Source of the DNA: Hippophae tibetana
Taxonomy: Eukaryota > Streptophyta > Magnoliopsida > Rosales > Elaeagnaceae
DNA: 64,000 bases
Direction of reading: 5' to 3'
NCBI GenBank assembly: GCA_037013495.1
Contig: CM072810.1
Span: 52,128,843 to 52,192,842, forward strand
Shown here: one piece after another, positions 35,320 to 49,276 of the stretch
Layout of the letters: the number at the start of each line of letters is the position of its first letter
How positions within the stretch are numbered: position 1 is the first letter of the stretch
Translations under genes and position numbers: made by a program
Notes under the pieces: model-generated
What the model was told of the DNA's origin: nothing
The model's database searches: none
The model's input: the letters and a program-made list of their open reading frames with translations, nothing else

Positions 35320-37100
35320 GTGCACGACACAAGTCATTCTAAATGACACTCGGAAACAACAAGGAAAGGTTATGCACAACAACGAACCCAGGGATGGTAC
35401 TTATCTCGGTTGCATCATTCCGTCTCTTGTAAGCGAACTTCACATCGAACTTGTGCTTTTATGGGACACAAACCTGAGATCATGTTTTGATACCAAACAT
35501 AGGAAAATAGCTAATCCTTCCTTCCTAAAGCGTGAGCTTTCAATACGGGACGCTTGAACTGCCACCCTTAATCCCCGTTCAAAGCTCACAACAAGTCACG
35601 AGGATGTTACCCCCCGTGCACGACACAAGTCATTCTAAATGACACTTGGAAACAACAAAGAAAGGTTACCCACAACAACGAACCCAGGAATGGTACCTAC
35701 CTCGGTTTCATCATTCCATCTCCTGTAAGCGAACTTCACATCGAACTTGTGCTTTTATGGGACACAAACCTGAGATCATGTTTTGATACCAAACATAGGA
35801 AAATAGCTAATCCTTCCTTCCTAAAGCTTAAGCTTTCAATACGGGACGCTTGAACTGTCACCCTTAATCCTCGTTCAAAGCTCACAACAAGTCACGAGGA
35901 TGTTACCCCCCCGTGCACGACACAAGTCATTCTAAATGACACTCGGAAACAACAAGGAAAGGTTATGCACAACAACGAACCCAGGGATGGTACTTACCTC
36001 GGTTGCATCATTCCGTCTCTTGTAAGCGAACTTCACATCGAACTTGTGCTTTTATGGGACACAAACCTGAGATCATGTTTTGATACCAAACATAGGAAAA
36101 TAGCTAATCCTTCCTTCCTAAAGCTTAAGCTTTCAATACGGGACGCTTGAACTGTCACCCTTAATCCTCGTTCAAAGCTCACAACAAGTCACGAGGATGT
36201 TACCCCCCCGTGCACGACACAAGTCATTCTAAACGACACTTGGAAACAACATAGAAAGGTTACCCACAACAACGAACCCAGGGATGGTACCTACCTCGGT
36301 TGCATCATTCCGTCTCTTGTAAGCGAACTTCACCTCGAACTTGTGCTTTTATGGGACACAAATTCGGAGATCATGTTTTGATACCAAACATAGGAAAATA
36401 GCTAATCCTTCCTTCCTAAAGCTTAAGCTTTCAATACGGGACGCTTGAACTGTCACCCTTAATCCTCGTTCAAAGCTCACAACAAGTCACGAGGATGTTA
36501 CCCCCCCGTGCACGACACAAGTCATTCTAAATGACACTCGGAAACAACAAGGAAAGGTTATGCACAACAACGAACCCAGGGATGGTACTTACCTCGGTTG
36601 CATCATTCCGTCTCTTGTAAGCGAACTTCACATCGAACTTGTGCTTTTATGGGACACAAACCTGAGATCATGTTTTGATACCAAACATAGGAAAATAGCT
36701 AATCCTTCCTTCCTAAAGCGTGAGCTTTCAATACGGGACGCTTGAACTGCCACCCTTAATCCCCGTTCAAAGCTCACAACAAGTCACGAGGATGTTACCC
36801 CCCGTGCACGACACAAGTCATTCTAAATGACACTTGGAAACAACAAAGAAAGGTTACCCACAACAACGAACCCAGGAATGGTACCTACCTCGGTTTCATC
36901 ATTCCATCTCCTGTAAGCGAACTTCACATCGAACTTGTGCTTTTATGGGACACAAACCTGAGATCATGTTTTGATACCAAACATAGGAAAATAGCTAATC
37001 CTTCCTTCCTAAAGCTTAAGCTTTCAATACGGGACGCTTGAACTGTCACCCTTAATCCTCGTTCAAAGCTCACAACAAGTCACGAGGATGTTACCCCCCC
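35022..37100 (+). repeat. 4-mer (1,188 bp) repeated, second copy incomplete
   Basis: Units 35022, 35320 and 35616 correspond to 36210, 36508 and 36804 at 1,188 bp. They share AAACGACAC and GCGTGAGC. The extra B-like unit 35913-36209 has TTATGCAC but ends with GCTTAAGC and CTGTC, so it is itself a B/C mixture. Confidence 0.85.
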
Positions 37101-37694
37101 GTGCACGACACAAGTCATTCTAAATGACACTCGGAAACAACAAGGAAAGGTTACCCACAACAACGAACCCAGGGATGGTACTTACCTCGGTTGCATCATT
37201 CCGTCTCTTGTAAGCGAACTTCACATCGAACTTGTGCTTTTATGGGACACAAACCTGAGATCATGTTTTGATACCAAACATAGGAAAATAGCTAATCCTT
37301 CCTTCCTAAAGCGTAAACTTTCAATACGGGACGCTTGAACTGCCACCCTTAATCCCCGTTCAAAGCTCACAACAAGTCACGAGGATGTTACCCCCCGTGC
37401 ACGACACAAGTCATTCTAAATGACACTTGGAAACAACAAAGAAAGGTTACCCACAACAACGAACCCAGGGATGGTACTTACCTCGGTTGCATCATTCCGT
37501 CTCTTGTAAGCAAACTTCACCTCGAACTTGTGCTTTTATGGGATACAAATTCGGAGATCATGTTTTGATACCAAACATAGGAAAATAGCTAATCCTTCCT
37601 TCCTAAAGCTTAAGCTTTCAATACGGGACGCTTGAACTGTCACCCTTAATCCTCGTTCAAAGCTCACAACAAGTCACGAGGATGTTACCCCCCC

Positions 37695-39772
37695 GTGCAC
37701 GACACAAGTCATTCTAAATGACACTCGGAAACAACAAGGAAAGGTTACCCACAACAACGAACCCAGGGATGGTACTTACCTCGATTGCATCATTCCGTCT
37801 CTTGTAAGCGAACTTCACATTGAACTTGTGCTTTTATGGGACACAAACCTGAGATCATGTTTTGATACCAAACATAGGAAAATAGCTAATCCTTCCTTCC
37901 TAAAGCGTAAGCTTTCAATACGGGACGCTTGAACTGCCACCCTTAATCCCCGTTCAAAGCTCACAACAAGTCACGAGGATGTTACCCCCCGTGCACGACA
38001 CAAGTCATTCTAAATGACACTTGGAAACAACAAAGAAAGGTTACCCACAACAACGAACCCAAGAATGGTACCTACCTTGGTTTCATCATTCCATCTCCTG
38101 TAACCGAACTTCACATCGAACTTGTGCTTTTATGGGATACAAACCTGAGATCATGTTTTGATACCAAACATAGGAAAATAGCTAATCCTTCCTTCCTAAA
38201 GCTTAAGCTTTCAATACGGGACGCTTGAACTGTCACCCTTAATCCTCGTTCAAAGCTCACAACAAGTCACGAGGATGTTACCCCCCCGTGCACGACACAA
38301 GTCATTCTAAATGACACTTGGAAACAACATAGAAAGGTTACCCACAACAACAAACCCAGGGATGGTACTTACCTCGGTTGCATTATTCCGTCTCTTGTAA
38401 GCGAACTTGACCTCGAACTTGTGCTTTTATGGGATAAAAATTCGGAGATCATGTTTTGATACCAAACATAGGAAAATAGCTAATCCTTCCTTCCTAAAGC
38501 TTAAGCTTTCAATACGGGACGCTTGAACTGTCACCCTTAATCCTCGTTCAAAGCTCACAACAAGTCACGAGGATGTTACCCCCCCGTGCACGACACAAGT
38601 CATTCTAAATGACACTCGGAAACAACAAGGAAAGGTTACCCACAACAACAAACCCAGGGATGGTACTTACCTCGGTTGCATCATTCCGTCTCTTGTAAGC
38701 GAACTTCACATCGAACTTGTGCTTTTATGGGACACAAACCTGAGATCATGTTTTGATACCAAACATAGGAAAATAGCTAATCCTTCCTTCCTAAAGCGTA
38801 AACTTTCAATACGGGACGCTTGAACTGCCACCCTTAATCCCCGTTCAAAGCTCACAACAAGTCACGAGGATGTTACCCCCCGTGCACGACACAAGTCATT
38901 CTAAATGACACTTGGAAACAACAAAGAAAGGTTACCCACAACAACGAACCCAAGAATGGTACCTACCTTGGTTTCATCATTCCATCTCCTGTAACCGAAC
39001 TTCACATCGAACTTGTGCTTTTATGGGATACAAACCTGAGATCATGTTTTGATACCAAACATAGGAAAATAGCTAATCCTTCCTTCCTAAAGCTTAAGCT
39101 TTCAATACGGGACGCTTGAACTGTCACCCTTAATCCTCGTTCAAAGCTCACAACAAGTCACGAGGATGTTACCCCCCCGTGCACGACACAAGTCATTCTA
39201 AATGACACTTGGAAACAACATAGAAAGGTTACCCACAACAACAAACCCAGGGATGGTACTTACCTCGGTTGCATTATTCCGTCTCTTGTAAGCGAACTTG
39301 ACCTCGAACTTGTGCTTTTATGGGATAAAAATTCGGAGATCATGTTTTGATACCAAACATAGGAAAATAGCTAATCCTTCCTTCCTAAAGCTTAAGCTTT
39401 CAATACGGGACGCTTGAACTGTCACCCTTAATCCTCGTTCAAAGCTCACAACAAGTCACGAGGATGTTACCCCCCCGTGCACGACACAAGTCATTCTAAA
39501 TGACACTCGGAAACAACAAGGAAAGGTTACCCACAACAACAAACCCAGGGATGGTACTTACCTCGGTTGCATCATTCCGTCTCTTGTAAGCGAACTTCAC
39601 ATCGAACTTGTGCTTTTATGGGACACAAACCTGAGATCATGTTTTGATACCAAACATAGGAAAATAGCTAATCCTTCCTTCCTAAAGCGTAAACTTTCAA
39701 TACGGGACGCTTGAACTGCCACCCTTAATCCCCGTTCAAAGCTCACAACAAGTCACGAGGATGTTACCCCCC
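37695..39772 (+). repeat. Related block in which a trimer is duplicated (891 bp)
   Basis: 37695-38881 matches 31161-32347. Its last three units (37991-38881) are then repeated at 38882-39772 with an 891-bp offset; CCCAAGAATGG and GAACTTGACCTCG occur in both. The next unit (39773-40070, AATAGTACC and CACCTCAAAC) matches 32348-32645, so the trimer duplication was inserted into an existing block. Confidence 0.87.
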
Positions 39773-40663
39773 GTGCACGACACAAGTCATTCTAAATGAC
39801 ACTTGGAAACAACAAAGAAAGGTTACCCACAACAACGAACCCAGGAATAGTACCTACCTCGGTTTCATCATTCCATCTCCTGTAAGCGAACTTCACCTCA
39901 AACTTGTGCTTTTATGGGACACAAATTCGGAGATCATGTTTTGATACCAAACATAGGAAAATAGCTAATCCTTCCTTCCTAAAGCTTAAGCTTTCAATAC
40001 GGGACGCTTGAACTGTCACCCTTAATCCTCGTTCAAAGCTCACAACAAGTCACGAGGATGTTACCCCCCCGTGCACGACACAAGTCATTCTAAATGACAC
40101 TCGGAAACAACAAGGAAAGGTTACCCACAACAACGAACCCAGGGATGGTACTTACCTCGGTTGCATCATTCCGTCTCTTGTAAGCGAACTTCACATCGAA
40201 CTTATGCTTTTATGGGACACAAACCTGAGATCATGTTTTGATACCAAACATAGGAAAATAGCTAATCCTTCCTTCCTAAAGCGTAAGCTTTAAATACGGG
40301 ACGCTTGAACTGCCACCCTTAATCCTCGTTCAAAGCTCACAACAAGTCACGAGGATGTTACCCCCCGTGCACGACACAAGTCATTCTAAATGACACTTGG
40401 AAACAACAAAGAAAGGTTACCCACAACAACGAACCCAGGAATGGTACCTACCTCGGTTTCATCATTCCATCTCCTGTAAGCGAACTTCACATCGAACTTG
40501 TGCTTTTATGGGACACAAACCTGAGATCATGTTTTGATACCAAACATAGGAAAATAGCTAATCCTTCCTTCCTAAAGCTTAAGCTTTCAATACGGGACGC
40601 TTGAACTGTCACCCTTAATCCTCGTTCAAAGCTCACAACAAGTCACGAGGATGTTACCCCCCC

Positions 40664-43336
40664 GTGCACGACACAAGTCATTCTAAATGACACTTGGAAA
40701 CAACATAGAAAGGTTACCCACAACAACGAACCCAGGGATGGTACCTACCTCGGTTGCATCATTCCGTCTCTTGTAAGCGAACTTCACCTCGAACTTGTGC
40801 TTTTATGGGACACAAATTCGGAGATCATGTTTTGATACCAAACATAGGAAAATAGCTAATCCTTCCTTCCTAAAGCTTAAGCTTTCAATACGGGACGCTT
40901 GAACTGTCACCCTTAATCCTCGTTCAAAGCTCACAACAAGTCACGAGGATGTTACCCCCCCGTGCACGACACAAGTCATTCTAAATGACACTCGGAAACA
41001 ACAAGGAAAGGTTATGCACAACAACGAACCCAGGGATGGTACTTACCTCGGTTGCATCATTCCGTCTCTTGTAAGCGAACTTCACATCGAACTTGTGCTT
41101 TTATGGGACACAAACCTGAGATCATGTTTTGATACCAAACATAGGAAAATAGCTAATCCTTCCTTCCTAAAGCGTAAGCTTTCAATACGGGACGCTTGAA
41201 CTTCCACCCTTAATCCCCGTTCAAAGCTCACAACAAGTCACGAGGATGTTACCCCCCGTGCACGACACAAGTCATTCTAAATGACACTTGGAAACAACAA
41301 AGAAAGGTTACCCACAACAACGAACCCAGGAATGGTACCTACCTCGGTTTCATCATTCCATCTCCTGTAAGCGAACTTCACATCGAACTTGTGCTTTTAT
41401 GGGACACAAACCTGAGATCATGTTTTGATACCAAACATAGGAAAATAGCTAATCCTTCCTTCCTAAAGCGTAAGCTTTCAATACGGGACGCTTGAACTTC
41501 CACCCTTAATCCCCGTTCAAAGCTCACAACAAGTCACGAGGATGTTACCCCCCGTGCACGACACAAGTCATTCTAAATGACACTTGGAAACAACAAAGAA
41601 AGGTTACCCACAACAACGAACCCAGGAATGGTACCTACCTCGGTTTCATCATTCCATCTCCTGTAAGCGAACTTCACATCGAACTTGTGCTTTTATGGGA
41701 CACAAACCTGAGATCATGTTTTGATACCAAACATAGGAAAATAGCTAATCCTTCCTTCCTAAAGCTTAAGCTTTCAATACGGGACGCTTGAACTGTCACC
41801 CTTAATCCTCGTTCAAAGCTCACAACAAGTCACGAGGATGTTACCCCCCCGTGCACGACACAAGTCATTCTAAATGACACTTGGAAACAACAAAGAAAGG
41901 TTACCCACAACAACGAACCCAGGAATGGTACCTACCTCGGTTTCATCATTCCATCTCCTGTAAGCGAACTTCACATCGAACTTGTGCTTTTATGGGACAC
42001 AAACCTGAGATCATGTTTTGATACCAAACATAGGAAAATAGCTAATCCTTCCTTCCTAAAGCTTAAGCTTTCAATACGGGACGCTTGAACTGTCACCCTT
42101 AATCCTCGTTCAAAGCTCACAACAAGTCACGAGGATGTTACCCCCCCGTGCATGACACAAGTCATTCTAAATGACACTCGGAACCAACAAGGAAAGGTTA
42201 CCCACAACAACGAACCCAGGGATGGTACTTACCTCGGTTGCATCATTCCGTCTCTTGTAAGCGAACTTCACCTCAAACTTGTGCTTTTATGGGATACAAA
42301 TTCGGAGATCAAGTTTTGATACCAAACATAGGAAAATAGCTAATCCTTCCTTCCTAAAGCTTAAGCTTTCAATACGGGACGCTTGAACTGTCACCCTTAA
42401 TCCTCGTTCAAAGCTCACAACAAGTCACGAGGATGTTACCCCCCCGTGCACGACACAAGTCATTCTAAATGACACTTGGAAACAACATAGAAAGGTTACC
42501 CACAACAACGAACCCAGGGATGGTACCTACCTCGGTTGCATCATTCCGTCTCTTGTAAGCGAACTTCACCTCGAACTTGTGCTTTTATGGGACACAAATT
42601 CGGAGATCATGTTTTGATACCAAACATAGGAAAATAGCTAATCCTTCCTTCCTAAAGCTTAAGCTTTCAATACGGGACGCTTGAACTGTCACCCTTAATC
42701 CTCGTTCAAAGCTCACAACAAGTCACGAGGATGTTACCCCCCCGTGCACGACACAAGTCATTCTAAATGACACTCGGAAACAACAAGGAAAGGTTATGCA
42801 CAACAACGAACCCAGGGATGGTACTTACCTCGGTTGCATCATTCCGTCTCTTGTAAGCGAACTTCACATCGAACTTGTGCTTTTATGGGACACAAACCTG
42901 AGATCATGTTTTGATACCAAACATAGGAAAATAGCTAATCCTTCCTTCCTAAAGCGTAAGCTTTCAATACGGGACGCTTGAACTTCCACCCTTAATCCCC
43001 GTTCAAAGCTCACAACAAGTCACGAGGATGTTACCCCCCGTGCACGACACAAGTCATTCTAAATGACACTTGGAAACAACAAAGAAAGGTTACCCACAAC
43101 AACGAACCCAGGAATGGTACCTACCTCGGTTTCATCATTCCATCTCCTGTAAGCGAACTTCACATCGAACTTGTGCTTTTATGGGACACAAACCTGAGAT
43201 CATGTTTTGATACCAAACATAGGAAAATAGCTAATCCTTCCTTCCTAAAGCTTAAGCTTTCAATACGGGACGCTTGAACTGTCACCCTTAATCCTCGTTC
43301 AAAGCTCACAACAAGTCACGAGGATGTTACCCCCCC
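40664..43336 (+). repeat. 6-monomer-offset repeat (1,782 bp)
   Basis: Units 40664, 40962 and 41258 match 42446, 42744 and 43040 at 1,782 bp. The shared marker is CTTCCACCC at the end of the B unit. The insert between them contains C-C-C (41258-42147) and an A unit with GGAACCAACAAGG and ATCAAGTTTTG (42148-42445). Confidence 0.83.
41258..42147 (+). repeat. Three class C monomers in a row
   Basis: All three start with the CAAAG linker and GGAATGGTACC. The first ends like a B unit (GCGTAAGC and CTTCCACCC), the others like C. A single-unit offset of about 296 bp explains this as slippage or exchange by one monomer within the B-C pair. Confidence 0.82.
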
Positions 43337-44526
43337 GTGCACGACACAAGTCATTCTAAATGACACTTGGAAACAACATAGAAAGGTTACCCACAACAAC
43401 AAACCCAGGGATGGTACTTACCTCGGTTGCATCATTCCGTCTCTTGTAAGCGAACTTCACCTCGAACTTGTGCTTTTATGGGATACAAATTCGGAGATCA
43501 TGTTTTGATACCAAACATAGGAAAATAGCTAATCCTTCCTTCCTAAAGCTTAAGCTTTCAATACGGGACGCTTGAACTGTCACCCTTAATCCTCGTTCAA
43601 AGCTCACAACAAGTCACGAGGATGTTACCCCCCCGTGCACGACACAAGTCATTCTAAATGACACTCGGAACCAACAAGGAAAGGTTACCCACAACAACGA
43701 ACCCAGGGATGGTACTTACCTCGGTTGCATCATTCCGTCTCTTGTAAGCGAACTTCACATCGAACTTGTGCTTTTATGGGACACAAACCTGAGATCATGT
43801 TTTGATACCAAACATAGGAAAATAGCTAATCCTTCCTTCCTAAAGCGTAAGCTTTCAATACGGGACGCTTGAACTGCCACCCTTAATCCCCGTTCAAAGC
43901 TCACAACAAGTCACGAGGATGTTACCCCCCGTGCACGACACAAGTCATTCTAAATGACACTTGGAAACAACAAAGAAAGGTTACCCACAACAACGAACCC
44001 AGGAATGGTAACCTACCTCGGTTTCATCATTCCATCTCCTGTAAGCGAACTTCACATCGAACTTGTGCTTTTATGGGACACAAACCTGAGATCATGTTTT
44101 GATACCAAACATAGGAAAATAGCTAATCCTTCCTTCCTAAAGCTTAAGCTTTCAATACGGGACGCTTGAACTGTCACCCTTAATCCTCGTTCAAAGCTCA
44201 CAACAAGTCACGAGGATGTTACCCCCTCGTGCACGACACAAGTCATTCTAAATGACACTTGGAAACAACATAGAAAGGTTACCCACAACAACAAACCCAG
44301 GGATGGTACTTACCTCGGTTGCATCATTCCGTCTCTTGTAAGCGAACTTCACCTCGAACTTGTGCTTTTATGGGACACAAATTCGGAGATCATGTTTTGA
44401 TACCAAACATAGGAAAATAGCTAATCCTTCCTTCCTAAAGCTTAAGCTTTCAATACGGGACGCTTGAACTGTCACCCTTAATCCTCGTTCAAAGCTCACA
44501 ACAAGTCACGAGGATGTTACCCCCCC

Positions 44527-46898
44527 GTGCACGACACAAGTCATTCTAAATGACACTCGGAAACAACAAGGAAAGGTTATGCACAACAACGAACCCAGGG
44601 ATGGTACTTACCTCGGTTGCATCATTCCGTCTCTTGTAAGCGAACTTCACATCGAACTTGTGCTTTTATGGGACACAAACCTGAGATCATGTTTTGATAC
44701 CAAACATAGGAAAATAGCTAATCCTTCCTTCCTAAAGCGTAAGCTTTCAATACGGGACGCTTGAACTTCCACCCTTAATCCCCGTTCAAAGCTCACCACA
44801 AGTCACGAGGATGTTACCCCCCGTGCACGACACAAGTCATTCTAAATGACACTTGGAAACAACAAAGAAAGGTTACCCACAACAACGAACCCAGGAATGG
44901 TACCTACCTCGGTTTCATCATTCCATCTCCTGTAAGCGAACTTCACATCGAACTTGTGCTTTTATGGGACACAAACCTGAGATCATGTTTTGATACCAAA
45001 CATAGGAAAATAGCTAATCCTTCCTTCCTAAAGCTTAAGCTTTCAATACGGGACGCTTGAACTGTCACCCTTAATCCTCGTTCAAAGCTCACAACAAGTC
45101 ACGAGGATGTTACCCCCCCGTGCACGACACAAGTCATTCTAAATGACACTCGGAAACAACAAGGAAAGGTTATGCACAACAACGAACCCAGGGATGGTAC
45201 TTACCTCGGTTGCATCATTCCGTCTCTTGTAAGCGAACTTCACATCGAACTTGTGCTTTTATGGGACACAAACCTGAGATCATGTTTTGATACCAAACAT
45301 AGGAAAATAGCTAATCCTTCCTTCCTAAAGCGTAAGCTTTCAATACGGGACGCTTGAACTTCCACCCTTAATCCCCGTTCAAAGCTCACAACAAGTCACG
45401 AGGATGTTACCCCTCGTGCACGACACAAGTCATTCTAAATGACACTTGGAAACAACAAAGAAAGGTTACCCACAACAACGAACCCAGGAATGGTACCTAC
45501 CTCGGTTTCATCATTCCATCTCCTGTAAGCGAACTTCACATCGAACTTGTGCTTTTATGGGACACAAACCTGAGATCATGTTTTGATACCAAACATAGGA
45601 AAATAGCTAATCCTTCCTTCCTAAAGCTTAAGCTTTCAATACGGGACGCTTGAACTGTCACCCTTAATCCTCGTTCAAAGCTCACAACAAGTCACGAGGA
45701 TGTTACCCCCCCGTGCACGACACAAGTCATTCTAAATGACACTCGGAAACAACAAGGAAAGGTTATGCACAACAACGAACCCAGGGATGGTACTTACCTC
45801 GGTTGCATCATTCCGTCTCTTGTAAGCGAACTTCACATCGAACTTGTGCTTTTATGGGACACAAACCTGAGATCATGTTTTGATACCAAACATAGGAAAA
45901 TAGCTAATCCTTCCTTCCTAAAGCGTAAGCTTTCAATACGGGACGCTTGAACTTCCACCCTTAATCCCCGTTCAAAGCTCACCACAAGTCACGAGGATGT
46001 TACCCCCCGTGCACGACACAAGTCATTCTAAATGACACTTGGAAACAACATAGAAAGGTTACCCACAACAACGAACCCAGGAATGGTACCTACCTCGGTT
46101 TCATCATTCCATCTCCTGTAAGCGAACTTCACATCGAACTTGTGCTTTTATGGGACACAAACCTGAGATCATGTTTTGATACCAAACATAGGAAAATAGC
46201 TAATCCTTCCTTCCTAAAGCTTAAGCTTTCAATACGGGACGCTTGAACTGTCACCCTTAATCCTCGTTCAAAGCTCACAACAAGTCACGAGGATGTTACC
46301 CCCCCGTGCACGACACAAGTCATTCTAAATGACACTCGGAAACAACAAGGAAAGGTTATGCACAACAACGAACCCAGGGATGGTACTTACCTCGGTTGCA
46401 TCATTCCGTCTCTTGTAAGCGAACTTCACATCGAACTTGTGCTTTTATGGGACACAAACCTGAGATCATGTTTTGATACCAAACATAGGAAAATAGCTAA
46501 TCCTTCCTTCCTAAAGCGTAAGCTTTCAATACGGGACGCTTGAACTTCCACCCTTAATCCCCGTTCAAAGCTCACAACAAGTCACGAGGATGTTACCCCT
46601 CGTGCACGACACAAGTCATTCTAAATGACACTTGGAAACAACAAAGAAAGGTTACCCACAACAACGAACCCAGGAATGGTACCTACCTCGGTTTCATCAT
46701 TCCATCTCCGGTAAGCGAACTTCACATCGAACTTGTGCTTTTATGGGACACAAACCTGAGATCATGTTTTGATACCAAACATAGGAAAATAGCTAATCCT
46801 TCCTTCCTAAAGCTTAAGCTTTCAATACGGGACGCTTGAACTGTCACCCTTAATCCTCGTTCAAAGCTCACAACAAGTCACGAGGATGTTACCCCCCC
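44527..46898 (+). repeat. B-C dimer repeated four times (593 bp period), nested in a 1,186-bp tetramer
   Basis: Dimer starts are 44527, 45120, 45713 and 46306, with the next D at 46899, all exactly 593 bp apart. B units alternate between two markers: CTCACCACAAG (44793 and about 45980) and TTACCCCTCG (45408 and about 46594). The tetramer was therefore also copied once. One C unit (46009) has the CATAG linker instead of CAAAG. Each B carries the recurring 61-codon frame. Confidence 0.92.
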
Positions 46899-48680
46899 GT
46901 GCACGACACAAGTCATTCTAAATGACACTTGGAAACAACATAGAAAGGTTACCCACAACAACAAACCCAGGGATGGTACTTACCTCGGTTGCATCATTCC
47001 GTCTCTTGTAAGCGAACTTCACCTCGAACTTGTGCTTTTATGGGATACAAATTCGGAGATCATGTTTTGATACCAAACATAGGAAAATAGCTAATCCTTC
47101 CTTCCTAAAGCTTAAGCTTTCAATACGGGACGCTTGAACTGTCACCCTTAATCCTCGTTCAAAGCTCACAACAAGTCACGAGGATGTTACCCCCCCGTGC
47201 ACGACACAAGTCATTCTAAATGACACTCGGAACCAACAAGGAAAGGTTACCCACAACAACGAACCCAGGGATGGTACTTACCTCGGTTGCATCATTCCGT
47301 CTCTTGTAAGCGAACTTCACATCGAACTTGTGCTTTTATGGGACACAAACCTGAGATCATGTTTTGATACCAAACATAGGAAAATAGCTAATCCTTCCTT
47401 CCTAAAGCGTAAGCTTTCAATACGGGACGCTTGAACTGCCACCCTTAATCCCCGTTCAAAGCTCACAACAAGTCACGAGGATGTTACCCCCCGTGCACGA
47501 CACAAGTCATTCTAAATGACACTTGGAAACAACAAAGAAAGGTTACCCACAACAACGAACCCAGGAATGGTACCTACCTCGGTTTCATCATTCCATCTCC
47601 TGTAAGCGAACTTCACATCGAACTTGTGATTTTATGGGACACAAACCTGAGATCATGTTTTGATACCAAACATAGGAAAATAGCTAATCCTTCCTTCCTA
47701 AAGCTTAAGCTTTCAATACGGGACGCTTGAACTGTCACCCTTAATCCTCGTTCAAAGCTCACAACAAGTCACGAGGATGTTACCCCCCCGTGCACGACAC
47801 AAGTCATTCTAAATGACACTTGGAAACAACATAGAAAGGTTACCCACAACAACAAACCCAGGGATGGTACTTACCTCGGTTGCATCATTCCGTCTCTTGT
47901 AAGCGAACTTCACCTCGAACTTGTGCTTTTATGGGATACAAATTCGGAGATCATGTTTTGATACCAAACATAGGAAAATAGCTAATCCTTCCTTCCTAAA
48001 GCTTAAGCTTTCAATACGGGACGCTTGAACTGTCACCCTTAATCCTCGTTCAAAGCTCACAACAAGTCACGAGGATGTTACCCCCCCGTGCACGACACAA
48101 GTCATTCTAAATGACACTCGGAACCAACAAGGAAAGGTTACCCACAACAACGAACCCAGGGATGGTACTTACCTCGGTTGCATCATTCCGTCTCTTGTAA
48201 GCGAACTTCACATCGAACTTGTGCTTTTATGGGACACAAACCTGAGATCATGTTTTGATACCAAACATAGGAAAATAGCTAATCCTTCCTTCCTAAAGCG
48301 TAAGCTTTCAATACGGGACGCTTGAACTGCCACCCTTAATCCCCGTTCAAAGCTCACAACAAGTCACGAGGATGTTACCCCCCGTGCACGACACAAGTCA
48401 TTCTAAATGACACTTGGAAACAACAAAGAAAGGTTACCCACAACAACGAACCCAGGAATGGTACCTACCTCGGTTTCATCATTCCATCTCCTGTAAGCGA
48501 ACTTCACATCGAACTTGTGATTTTATGGGACACAAACCTGAGATCATGTTTTGATACCAAACATAGGAAAATAGCTAATCCTTCCTTCCTAAAGCTTAAG
48601 CTTTCAATACGGGACGCTTGAACTGTCACCCTTAATCCTCGTTCAAAGCTCACAACAAGTCACGAGGATGTTACCCCCTC
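46899..48680 (+). repeat. D-B-C trimer repeated twice (891 bp)
   Basis: Copies 46899-47789 and 47790-48680 share GGAACCAACAAGG in B and CTTGTGATTTTATGG in C, and appear nearly identical. The D-B-C at 43337-44228 also has GGAACC in B, so this lineage extends 12 monomers to the left across the dimer block. Confidence 0.9.
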
Positions 48681-49276
48681 GTGCACGACACAAGTCATTC
48701 TAAATGACACTTGGAAACAACATAGAAAGGTTACCCACAACAACAAACCCAGGGATGGTACTTACCTCGGTTGCATCATTCCGTCTCTTGTAAGCGAACT
48801 TCACCTCGAACTTGTGCTTTTATGGGATACAAATTCGGAGATCATGTTTTGATACCAAACATAGGAAAATAGCTAATCCTTCCTTCCTAAAGCTTAAGCT
48901 TTCAATACGGGACGCTTGAACTGTCACCCTTAATCCTCGTTCAAAGCTCACAACAAGTCACGAGGATGTTACCCCCCCGTGCAAGACACAAGTCATTCTA
49001 AATGACACTCGGAAACAACAAGGAAAGGTTACCCACAACAACGAACCCAGGGATGGTACTTACCTCGGTTGCATCATTCCGTCTCTTGTAAGCAAACTTC
49101 ACCTCGAACTTGTGCTTTTATGGGATACAAATTCGGAGATCATGTTTTGATACCAAACATAGGAAAATAGCTAATCCTTCCTTCCTAAAGCTTAAGCTTT
49201 CAATACGGGACGCTTGAACTGTCACCCTTAATCCTCGTTCAAAGCTCACAACAAGTCACGAGGATGTTACCCCCCC

